49,540 nt of DNA from Isotricha intestinalis (Eukaryota > Ciliophora > Litostomatea > Vestibuliferida > Isotrichidae), in NCBI GenBank assembly GCA_023807065.1, contig JAJJLU010000418.1, forward strand, positions 1 through 49,540, read 5' to 3'. The notes beneath the pieces were generated by a model that saw only the letters and a program-made list of their open reading frames with translations, was not told the origin of the DNA and made no database searches. Made by a program: the position numbers and the translations under genes. Each line of letters opens with the position of its first letter. The stretch's first letter is position 1. Positions 9,805 through 19,071 of the stretch are shown in pieces.

Positions 9805-12800
9805 TTAAACAAATCTATTATTATTAATATTAGCTCCTTCATTATCTCTTTCAACATCTCCTTGATTTAAATATTTTAGAACTTTATTTCTAGTATGTGG
9901 ATCATTATCTTCATTAGGACCAACACCAATATACCTTATTTTACTAAAGAAAGCAATAAGTAAAGCTAATAGAGCAATTAACAAAATAGCAACAAGTAAA
10001 ACAATAAGTAAATAAACGAAAATCATTTTTCCTGAATTAGGTCCTTTCATTGTTAATTTACCAGCTTTTACAAAATCAACTCCATTTTCTGCAACATCAA
10101 CATCAACTTCTTCATAACCAATATCTGAATCATCTTCAATTTTTGGTGTGTTACATTTTATATTTGTTCTATTAAAATATTCTGCTTCTGTTACTCCAAA
10201 ACGTCCAAATCTACATAATATAGGTTGGTATTTTACTGTTACTTTATTTTTTTTTAATCTTTCAGTTCCATCATTTGCTAATACTATGAATTCTTCTTCA
10301 TTTATTGTTGCTGATGGTGTAGTAAATGTTTTATCTTTTACTTTTGAAGCTTTTAATATTAAAGGAATTACTTGATTGGTTTTTACTTCCTTTTCACTAA
10401 TACTTTTTATTTCTGGTTGACTATAAAAAGAGAAAAAGTGACTTGTTTCTGTAAAAGGATTATAATCATCATCTTCCATTGCTACTCCAAATGGTACACT
10501 GAAAGGAAGCATTCCTCTAGGAGGTAGTTGATAATTTGAAGGAGAAGGACATGTAATATGATTATAATCTACATATGTTCCTTCTGTTATTGCAAAATAA
10601 CCAGGAACACCAAATCGACATCTTATTGTTTTTTCAGGATTAAAACCAGATCCTTTTACATTTATTATTGTTCCTCCTTCTATGGGACCACTTGATGGAG
10701 ATATTTCATTTACTGAATATGGGATTATTCTTGTTCGATCATTTGGTTCAGTAAAAGATATATTGTTTAATGCAATTTGTACTGGGAAAGATGTTTTAAC
10801 TTTTGTATTATCATCTTTCTTTGTATATTCATTTGGTGCTTGAGGTAATCTTTCAAATATACATTCAATTTCCTCTGTTGATTTTACTTTTCCTTTTCCA
10901 TAATAATCTTCAACTTTACATCCTATATTTGAACCACGGAAATCATCTCTGAAACCTTTTCCATGAACTATTATTCTAGCTTCTCCTTTACTTGGTGCTG
11001 ATGTTGGATATACTGATTCTACTATTGGTTGATTATAATAGTAAAAACCATCCTTATAATCATTTGAATCAATACCATTAAGTGTTAATCCCATATCAAC
11101 ATAACCTTCAAATCCTTTTTCTTTTTCTGGCATATCACATATTATTTTATTCTCACTAATATTTAATGGTTTATAGAATGATTTATCCATTTTAAATTTA
11201 ACTTTCTCAGAATCTTGAAAACCTCCTCCTTCAATAGTAATATCTCCTTCTCCTGTATTTGGACCACTTCTAGGTATAATATTATCAATTTTATAAAAAT
11301 AGAAATCATGTCCTGTATCCATTTCATTTTGACCATCAAAAGTAATTTTAATATCAGCTTGAGTTCCACTAAGCCAACCTCCAGGAGTACTACATAGAAT
11401 ATAAGAATCATTTCCATCAACATTTCCTCTTAAAGCAGCAGGTGATTTCTTTTTTACCATTCCAGTATTATTTTGATGTGGATCAAACACACATTGGAAA
11501 TCACTCTCATCCACCATAGAAGTAAAGTTACTACCATAAATTTTAACAGTAGTTCCACCAGTATCTGGTCCTGATGTTGGAACTACTTTTTTAAATTTTG
11601 CATTTTTAAAATCATTATAGAAAACAAATGGAGTTTCTGCATTATACACATCTATTCCATTAAGAGAAACACCAAAGGGAACTTTGACATTTGAGTGTTC
11701 GTAACTAGGTGAAGTGCAACTAATTCTAACTGTATCATGGAAAACTCCTTTTACTTTCTTTTCACCAAAATGACAATAAGGTTCTACTCCATATTCAGGT
11801 TTATTGTCAAACCATGCTCCTATTACTGATACATTTGCTCCTCCTGTCACTACAGATCCTTTTGGAGAGAAACCTTCAACATAAACTTGATGATAGTAGT
11901 AATATTCAAAGTTAGTATGAATGTAATTATTTGCATAGTAATCTTTAAGGAAATCATCTAATGGAAGGAAATTTAATTTACTTAAGCCAATGTAATCAGG
12001 ACCACCTCTTGTTTTAGTGTGATTTGGTGCTTGAGGTGATAAAACCATCATTTTCTTTAATGGGAAATTGCTTACAATTTCTTTATTTTTTATAAAAGGA
12101 TTATTTAATATTACTGGACTTGATTGTTCTTGCTTAATTATATCAAGGAATTCATTTTGATCCATTGGAACTAAATTCTGTGGTCCCCATTTAAAAACAT
12201 AATCTGAAGATTCTTCAAATCCTGATCCATAAAGTGAAACTGGAGTTTCACCTTGTACAGGCCCACAGGGAGGTTCAACTTTATATATATTAATTGGATC
12301 TGTTAATTCAAGTTCATAACCATCTTGACTATAATCGTATCCATTAATTGAAACTCTAAGTAATGATTTTCCAGTTATATTATCAAATTTTGGTGATTGA
12401 CAAAGAAATAAGTTTTTTGATGTATTATTTAAAGGATAAGAAGTATAAACTCCATTAACAATTTTTTCTTCTCCACTTTCCGTTTCATATTTACAAGTAT
12501 AATTCACAAAAGGTTCTACTTGTTTAAAATATTGAGAAATATCACTAGAATCAATAGGAACAGGAATAAAAGTATCAATATTACAAGGAATAGAATTTAA
12601 TAAAATAGTATTTAATTTCTCTTTTTCTTCTTCAGTAATATTCATTTTTTCAGCAGGGAAACTCATTAAATCAACAACTACATTAGGTTCATCATAGTAA
12701 AAAATAGAAATGTTATTATTGGTAAAATCATTATTATAAACAGAAGCTTCAACCGGAAATCTTTCATTATCAAGTGGCTTTCCATTTTTATACATCATGT

Positions 12801-15540
12801 TATTCCTTGGTTTAGTAAGAGCACTAATAGTATTACTATCAATATATTTGGCATCTACAATACAACTATCACCATTGCAATATAAAGTATTATTATCATC
12901 AGTGGAACTTCCGAAAAGTGCTTTTAATTCATTTCCTGAATCTGCAAAACCAAAACCATGAATTGTTAAATTTGTTCCTCCTTTAGAAGAAACCATTTGA
13001 GGTTCTACACTAATAATATATGGATCATAAAATGTAAAATTATGATTATTATTTGTAAAATCATCACCATTGTTAAAGGAAGCCTCTATATTAAAAGACT
13101 CAGGTGTGTTTAAATTTGGAGTTTCACATTCAATTTCATTTGGTCCCAAATATTGAGCATTTTCAACAAAAATTTTATTACTTCCTTGAGATATTGATTT
13201 ATATCTACATTTTAAATTATCAATTGGAGTATCATCAACTACGTAATAATTATCTAAAGTTAATTTTACTTTTTGTTCATTTACTGATTTTAATGGAGCA
13301 AATTTAGGTGAAATTTCTAATATATTCGGCATTTGGAAATAAGTAAATGTTTGATTATAAGTACAGAAATCTTCTCCATTATATGATATTTGTATTTTAG
13401 TTTCTATTTCATCAGGTCCTGGTGATTGTCTTTGTATAGAAGGACTTTTAATTTGAATTTTTTGTGTATTTTTTCCACCCACAACAACAAACTGAGTATC
13501 ACTAATAATAGTATCCTCATAAGCATCAATAAATCTATAATAAATTTTCCTTTCTAAATCTTGATACTGATTAATTTTATTATTACCATCTTTACCAAGA
13601 GCAAAATATGGTTCAATATATCCCACACCATATAATGTAATATCAGTTCCTCCAATCTTAGGTCCATGTGCAGGAGTAATTTCAACAGTCATTGGACATT
13701 TATAATAATAAAATGTATTTTCTTTATCTCTATAATTAACAGTAATATCATCTTCAAATTGTTGTCCATTCAAAGCAACTTGAACAACTACACTTCCAGT
13801 ATAATTTGCTTTAGGTGATTTAACTTTAATTGTATCACTTTTAATATCTTCAAGTTCAGGTTTTACATGATATGTAGTAAATCTAACTGTAACATTACAT
13901 GCACCTTCTTGATTGAATACTCCACCTGTTATATTTACTTCAGTACCACCATTAATAGGACCAAATATTGGATTTACATTTGAAATATATGGAGCAACAT
14001 AATAATAAAATTTTTGTTCAGGTCCATTAAAATCTTCAGAATTTAATGATATTTCTAAATTTGCAAAAGTTACATTATTTTCATTAATACCATCTACATT
14101 TAAAACAGAAGGTGAATCACATTTAATAGTATTTTCATCCATAACTGTAGCATTCATAAAAATAGTTCTATTAAAAACACATTTTATTTCCTTAGAATAT
14201 CCAACTGGAAAATCTTTTCCATAAATAGTTATTTGAGTAAATCCTCTTTCAGGGCCACAAGCAGGTTCAATATGATCAATAATTGGAGTAGCATAATATC
14301 TAAATTTAGTATTAACACCACTAGAAAATTCATCAGGTCTAACTGCGACTTTTAAATTAACAGTAGCTGGTTTTTCAACAGGAGGAGAAACACAAGCTAA
14401 TTTATTTTTATCAATAAATTCTCCTTCTACTATTTTATCTCCGAATTGACATTGAACAAAACCTGTATCTTCAAAATTACTTCCAACAAAAGTAACATTA
14501 GTCCCGCCACTTATAGGACCTACATTAGGATTAATTGTATAAACATATGGAGGATGATAATAATAGAATAAAGTTTTATCATTTGTCCATTCTCTTGTAT
14601 TTAAAGTAATTTCAACTGGAACTTCTCTATCTTCAAAAGAAGGAGGTGATATGCATTCACATTCCGTTGATGAAATCACTTTTGCTTGTTGTTCTACTTT
14701 TTCACCTGAACTAAAAATAAAAACACAAAAAGTATCATTATGATTATCTATATCAGGTATTTCAACCATAGGATTAAAATTTTGTCCTCTAATATTAACA
14801 AGAGTACCTCCTGTATCAGGTCCTCTATTAGGTTCTAATCTAAATATAGTAGGTGTTTCATAATAAACATAAGGAATATCCTCAATAGAATTTTGTTGAT
14901 TATTAAATGAAACAGAAAAAGGTAATTTTTTCTGAATAACATCACTAGGAGGTGAAATACATTCTAATTTAGTATCACTTACAAATTTTGCTTTAACTTC
15001 CCTTGAACCGAAAGCACATCTTAAATTCTGGTCATAATTTAAAAAATGAGTTCCAAAAACTTCAACAAGAGTACCACCATCTCGTGGTCCATATCTTGGA
15101 TAAATCCAAATAATAGAAGGATTAATATAGAATCTAAAAGGAACACTATTTAAAGTATCAGTAAAGTCACCTAATAAGGAAACAGTAAAAGGGACAATAT
15201 CTTCATTATGTGGTAATGAGTTTTCGCATTGAATACAAATTTCAGTTCTTTCTTCTTGAGTAGGTTCTCGTTCACCTACTTTACGAGGTTGAGGAGCACA
15301 ACGTACATAAGTGGCATTCACTGTGTATTTTACAGAACCAAAACGACAATTTGGATGAGGGTAATCGGGAATTAGTTCTTGGTCGAAGTTACGGAGACGG
15401 ACTAGAACACGTGTCTCACCTGTTGTTGGTCCACTGTTTGGTTCTATTCCTTCTATTCTTGTATCTGTGTTCAGTTTTGTTTCTTTTATACAAATATTAG
15501 GAAGAATTAGTAAAAAAAGTTGGAGTATTGGAATTTTCAT
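9805..15540 (-). CDS. Giant type I membrane protein with about 15 IPT/TIG repeats
   Basis: A 1911-residue frame from ATG 15540 to TAA 9805, uninterrupted over 5.7 kb. A signal peptide (hydrophobic LQLFLLILPNIC after a short basic start) precedes a long ectodomain. At least 14-15 repeats carry the IPT/TIG signature, I..I.P..GP..GGT.V.I.G..F, at intervals of about 90-130 residues; two more, near residues 740 and 1745, are degenerate. Many repeats keep the paired Cys of the family (CxFG...C.SP) and N-glycosylation sites are frequent. A single membrane segment lies at about residues 1838-1866, followed by a cytoplasmic tail of about 45 residues. IPT folds are immunoglobulin-like modules found in plexins and in many protist surface proteins. 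Adhesion, cell coat or receptor roles are plausible, but nothing here tells which. Base composition is noticeably less AT-rich than its neighbours. Confidence 0.93.
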   Translation of the reverse strand: MKIPILQLFLLILPNICIKETKLNTDTRIEGIEPNSGPTTGETRVLVRLRNFDQELIPDYPHPNCRFGSVKYTVNATYVRCAPQPRKVGEREPTQEERTEICIQCENSLPHNEDIVPFTVSLLGDFTDTLNSVPFRFYINPSIIWIYPRYGPRDGGTLVEVFGTHFLNYDQNLRCAFGSREVKAKFVSDTKLECISPPSDVIQKKLPFSVSFNNQQNSIEDIPYVYYETPTIFRLEPNRGPDTGGTLVNIRGQNFNPMVEIPDIDNHNDTFCVFIFSSGEKVEQQAKVISSTECECISPPSFEDREVPVEITLNTREWTNDKTLFYYYHPPYVYTINPNVGPISGGTNVTFVGSNFEDTGFVQCQFGDKIVEGEFIDKNKLACVSPPVEKPATVNLKVAVRPDEFSSGVNTKFRYYATPIIDHIEPACGPERGFTQITIYGKDFPVGYSKEIKCVFNRTIFMNATVMDENTIKCDSPSVLNVDGINENNVTFANLEISLNSEDFNGPEQKFYYYVAPYISNVNPIFGPINGGTEVNITGGVFNQEGACNVTVRFTTYHVKPELEDIKSDTIKVKSPKANYTGSVVVQVALNGQQFEDDITVNYRDKENTFYYYKCPMTVEITPAHGPKIGGTDITLYGVGYIEPYFALGKDGNNKINQYQDLERKIYYRFIDAYEDTIISDTQFVVVGGKNTQKIQIKSPSIQRQSPGPDEIETKIQISYNGEDFCTYNQTFTYFQMPNILEISPKFAPLKSVNEQKVKLTLDNYYVVDDTPIDNLKCRYKSISQGSNKIFVENAQYLGPNEIECETPNLNTPESFNIEASFNNGDDFTNNNHNFTFYDPYIISVEPQMVSSKGGTNLTIHGFGFADSGNELKALFGSSTDDNNTLYCNGDSCIVDAKYIDSNTISALTKPRNNMMYKNGKPLDNERFPVEASVYNNDFTNNNISIFYYDEPNVVVDLMSFPAEKMNITEEEKEKLNTILLNSIPCNIDTFIPVPIDSSDISQYFKQVEPFVNYTCKYETESGEEKIVNGVYTSYPLNNTSKNLFLCQSPKFDNITGKSLLRVSINGYDYSQDGYELELTDPINIYKVEPPCGPVQGETPVSLYGSGFEESSDYVFKWGPQNLVPMDQNEFLDIIKQEQSSPVILNNPFIKNKEIVSNFPLKKMMVLSPQAPNHTKTRGGPDYIGLSKLNFLPLDDFLKDYYANNYIHTNFEYYYYHQVYVEGFSPKGSVVTGGANVSVIGAWFDNKPEYGVEPYCHFGEKKVKGVFHDTVRISCTSPSYEHSNVKVPFGVSLNGIDVYNAETPFVFYNDFKNAKFKKVVPTSGPDTGGTTVKIYGSNFTSMVDESDFQCVFDPHQNNTGMVKKKSPAALRGNVDGNDSYILCSTPGGWLSGTQADIKITFDGQNEMDTGHDFYFYKIDNIIPRSGPNTGEGDITIEGGGFQDSEKVKFKMDKSFYKPLNISENKIICDMPEKEKGFEGYVDMGLTLNGIDSNDYKDGFYYYNQPIVESVYPTSAPSKGEARIIVHGKGFRDDFRGSNIGCKVEDYYGKGKVKSTEEIECIFERLPQAPNEYTKKDDNTKVKTSFPVQIALNNISFTEPNDRTRIIPYSVNEISPSSGPIEGGTIINVKGSGFNPEKTIRCRFGVPGYFAITEGTYVDYNHITCPSPSNYQLPPRGMLPFSVPFGVAMEDDDYNPFTETSHFFSFYSQPEIKSISEKEVKTNQVIPLILKASKVKDKTFTTPSATINEEEFIVLANDGTERLKKNKVTVKYQPILCRFGRFGVTEAEYFNRTNIKCNTPKIEDDSDIGYEEVDVDVAENGVDFVKAGKLTMKGPNSGKMIFVYLLIVLLVAILLIALLALLIAFFSKIRYIGVGPNEDNDPHTRNKVLKYLNQGDVERDNEGANINNNRFV

Positions 15541-16475
15541 ATTTTATTTTTTTTTATTAAATATTATTTTTGGATTTGTATTTATTTATATTGTTTTTTA
15601 TTTGTTTTTTTATGATTGTTTTTATTTATGAAAATTTCAATTTTTAAAGAAATTATTTTGTAAGAGAAATTTAAGAAAAAAACAATCTTATTGGTAGAAT
15701 GGAAACTATAATAAAAAAAGAATAAGTAAAACTTATAATTTATTGAATTAATATTTAAAATTTTAAAAATTAAAAATTATTTTTTATAAAAAACCGGTTA
15801 AACATATTTTAAAAACAAATATAATAAAAAAAATTTGAAAAATTTCATAAAATTGACTATATATATTTAAAAAAGAAATTCAATTTAAAATTGAAAATAT
15901 CATTTGTGCTTTTTAAAACTTAAAGTATTTAGCTTATTATATTAATGATAAAATAGTGCCACAAAGAAATAAAACATAGAAAAGATAACATTAACAATTA
16001 AAAGAAAATTGAAACAATAAATTAGAAATGAAATAACATAATTACTCAATTATATATGAGAATAGATTATTCTAAATAAAATATGAATCTTTAATTCTTC
16101 TATTTCCAATCAAAAAAAAAATATAAAAACAGTCATAAAAAATATAATCATTACAAATAATTAATCAATTTATTTGTAATTATTATGATATTTATCTATT
16201 TCTATAATTTTATATGATTTCAATTTTTTATTATATAAAAATTACTTTTGAAGATTGTCATTGGAAGGAAAATTTGGAATTCTATTTCAAATGGAAGAAA
16301 ACTAAATTAATCTTTATTTTTCTTGTTTAAATATTTTCATAATTCAATTATCAATTTATATTTATAAATAAATATTAAAATTTAAAAACTATATTTATTA
16401 TCAAAAGCCTTTTTAATTTAAAAAAATTAATATCCTATTTTCTATTATTTATAAAATATATAACTAAAAACATAT
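15541..16475. other. Intergenic region
   Basis: About 935 bp between two reverse-strand genes. It must hold the promoter of the IPT gene (near 15541) and the 3' end region of the hydrolase gene. It is very AT-rich, and I see no open frame, RNA gene or repeat array. Confidence 0.5.
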
Positions 16476-18650
16476 TCAAACTTCAATGAACTTACTTTCA
16501 ATTAAATAATCTAAATATTGTTCATATTCATCATCATCCATTAAACCATTATGTCCACAAGAAATTTTAATTAATTTCATTGTTTTTTTCATAAAATTAA
16601 AATCTTGACAAAATTTATCATATCCTTCTACTTTATCTTCTTCCTCACTCAAAAAGGAGTTATCATTAAAATTTTCATGAGAATCAGAGGCAATCAATGT
16701 TTCTTTTATTTTATTATTTCTATTAATTTTAACAACTTCTAAAAGATCTAATCTTTCAATGAAATTTTGTAATAAATCACTTAATCTTATTATTTGATTT
16801 AAGATTTCATTTCTTTGAAAAGTTGAATTTTTAATTTTATTTAATTCATTTCTACAAGAAATTAAAATGTCTTTACAAGATTCATTATAAAATCCTAAAT
16901 CTTTTTTGTTTTTTATTTTTGCAAATTTATAACATTGAATTCCCCATAAAATAAAATTAGTGAAAAAATCTCTTACAAATAAGGATTTTCTTCTAAAAGA
17001 GTAATTTTTTTCAAAAATATCATTTAAATTATCACAACAAACATTTAAAAAAGGAACAAAAAAATTAAAAAGATGTTTATCAGTAATTTCATTATTTTGT
17101 TCAATATTATTCATATCATCATTTAAAAGTTCTTTTTCTTCTCCAAAAGAATCAAAATCAAAAATTTTATTACTCTTTTTTTTAGCATAATAATAATCAC
17201 AAACGTAAATAAAAGAACAAATAAAATTATTTTTTTCTTCTTTATTAAAAATTAAGTCCAAAATATCTTTACATTTAATCATTTCCCTATTTCTAATTTT
17301 AACACAATTATTCATTAACTGAATGATAGCATTAGTTTTAATACTTCCATTACTTCTAATAATGAAATCAGTACTTGAACACAAAATAATTTTAAAACAA
17401 TTACTATTCATAAAATTATCAATAGTATAATTATTATTAATTAAAAAAAAATAAGCTAAAAAATATAATATTCTTCCAAAAAAAAAACAATAGGCAATTT
17501 TACTTATACTTGCAAAGTTTCTATCAGAAATTAAAACATCTATTTTCCTATTAGCAGCTAAATGAGTTGCAGCAACACCTCCAATTGAATAACCTCCGAC
17601 TGCAATCATATTATAATTATGTTTTTTCTTACATTCATCAAAGATATTTAAAACATCATTTTTACATTTTGAAAAAGATGCTCTTCCCTTTGAATAACCA
17701 TATCCTCTATAATTCCATAATAAAACATCTATTCCATTTTTTAAGTAAAATTCTATTTTTTTTTGAGCAATAAATTCAAAAGGTCCACCATTTGGACCAC
17801 AAAAAAAAAATAATTTTCTATTAATTGCATTTTCAGAATTTGATATTATACAATAATTAATGTTATTTTCTGTGAATTCTTCTATTTTATAATTTCCAAA
17901 TTTGTTATAAAATTCTACTTTATAATAATCTAAACTTCCAAAAGTATCGTTTAATAAAAGTGTTTTTAAAAATTTAAAAGAAAAAAAAAAGCATTGTTCT
18001 AAAATGTAATTATCAAATATTTCTAAAATGAAATTTAAAGTTAATATCATTTTTGATAATTCTAATTTTAAATTTGAATCTATTATATAATTTTTATTTT
18101 GTTGCCATGAACATTTTATTCTTGAATGTTTTTTAATAACTATAAAATTTTGGAAATATTCTCGAAAACCTGATTCAATCATTTCAGTATTTAATTTATT
18201 TAAATATTGATAAAAATTATTTTGATAAGAGGAAATTTTTCCAAATTTTTGAATACAAAGTTCATAATTATTTTTTAAAGAATCAATAACATAAAAACTA
18301 GATTTAATATTTTCTATTTCACTTTTAATTAAAACTCCAGATGGATCTCCTAAAGTTAATAAAGAAAATTTTAGTCTTTTAAAACAATTTCTTAAATTTT
18401 TTGCAGTTCTTCTTGTTTCATAATATAAATTAAATGATTGAAAAGGAAATTGCCATTCATACATCCAATGAAGTGCTATTGTTCTTAATGAAATATAATT
18501 TAAAATAAAACATCCTAATATTGCACAAATAGATTTTTTTAAAAATAAAAGATTTAATAATTTATATATTCCATATTCTAATGAACAAATAATTGCAATT
18601 ATAATTATTATTGAAAGAATCAGTTTTGGAATAAAAAATGTAGTTGCCAT
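16476..18650 (-). CDS. Membrane-anchored alpha/beta hydrolase (ABHD/BEM46-like serine hydrolase)
   Basis: A 724-residue frame from ATG 18650 to TGA 16476. Two hydrophobic segments at residues about 8-37 and 40-58 should anchor the protein. The hydrolase core starts near residue 285: FFFCGPNGGPFE (oxyanion region), LLWNYRGYGYSKG, then the nucleophile elbow GYSIGG with Ser at about 355. A likely acid is the Asp of SSTDFII (about 427), and the likely His is in SCGHNGLM (about 700). The WNYRGYG and SIGG motifs resemble ABHD16-type phosphatidylserine lipases and BEM46 relatives. An insertion of about 270 residues, including an acidic stretch, separates Asp from His, which is longer than usual. All three catalytic candidates are present, so an active membrane lipase or acyl hydrolase is inferred; the substrate is unknown. 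It is divergent from the gene starting at 19072. Confidence 0.87.
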   Translation of the reverse strand: MATTFFIPKLILSIIIIIAIICSLEYGIYKLLNLLFLKKSICAILGCFILNYISLRTIALHWMYEWQFPFQSFNLYYETRRTAKNLRNCFKRLKFSLLTLGDPSGVLIKSEIENIKSSFYVIDSLKNNYELCIQKFGKISSYQNNFYQYLNKLNTEMIESGFREYFQNFIVIKKHSRIKCSWQQNKNYIIDSNLKLELSKMILTLNFILEIFDNYILEQCFFFSFKFLKTLLLNDTFGSLDYYKVEFYNKFGNYKIEEFTENNINYCIISNSENAINRKLFFFCGPNGGPFEFIAQKKIEFYLKNGIDVLLWNYRGYGYSKGRASFSKCKNDVLNIFDECKKKHNYNMIAVGGYSIGGVAATHLAANRKIDVLISDRNFASISKIAYCFFFGRILYFLAYFFLINNNYTIDNFMNSNCFKIILCSSTDFIIRSNGSIKTNAIIQLMNNCVKIRNREMIKCKDILDLIFNKEEKNNFICSFIYVCDYYYAKKKSNKIFDFDSFGEEKELLNDDMNNIEQNNEITDKHLFNFFVPFLNVCCDNLNDIFEKNYSFRRKSLFVRDFFTNFILWGIQCYKFAKIKNKKDLGFYNESCKDILISCRNELNKIKNSTFQRNEILNQIIRLSDLLQNFIERLDLLEVVKINRNNKIKETLIASDSHENFNDNSFLSEEEDKVEGYDKFCQDFNFMKKTMKLIKISCGHNGLMDDDEYEQYLDYLIESKFIEV

Positions 18651-19071
18651 TTTTTAATGGATTTAATTATTTTAAATAAAATATAATTTTTTTTTTCATT
18701 TTTTTTTCAAAAAATAAGATAAATCAAACTTTTGTTTTTTGAATATTAACTGTTATATACTTTATTTTAACATGAATAAAAGAAAGATTTCTTTAATTTC
18801 ATGTTGGAGATATATTTAAATTGATATTTTTTTAACATTTTTTTTCAATTAAAATTATTTTTTTTGTTGATTTCTATTTTTACTTTATTTTTAAGAAATG
18901 TAAAATAAATTTTAAAGAAAACTTATTTAAAGCTAAATTCCTTTTGTATGACTCAAATATAATATATTGAATTATATATATTATAAAAAGTTTCAAGATT
19001 TGAAAGAAAAAAGGATAAAAATTATTTATTATTTCTTATAATAACATTTATTAAAAATTACTTGTAAATAA
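18651..19071. other. Divergent promoter region
   Basis: About 420 bp between two divergently transcribed genes, so both promoters should lie here. It has long T and A tracts (for example 18690-18715). No recognised factor site can be named. Confidence 0.5.
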
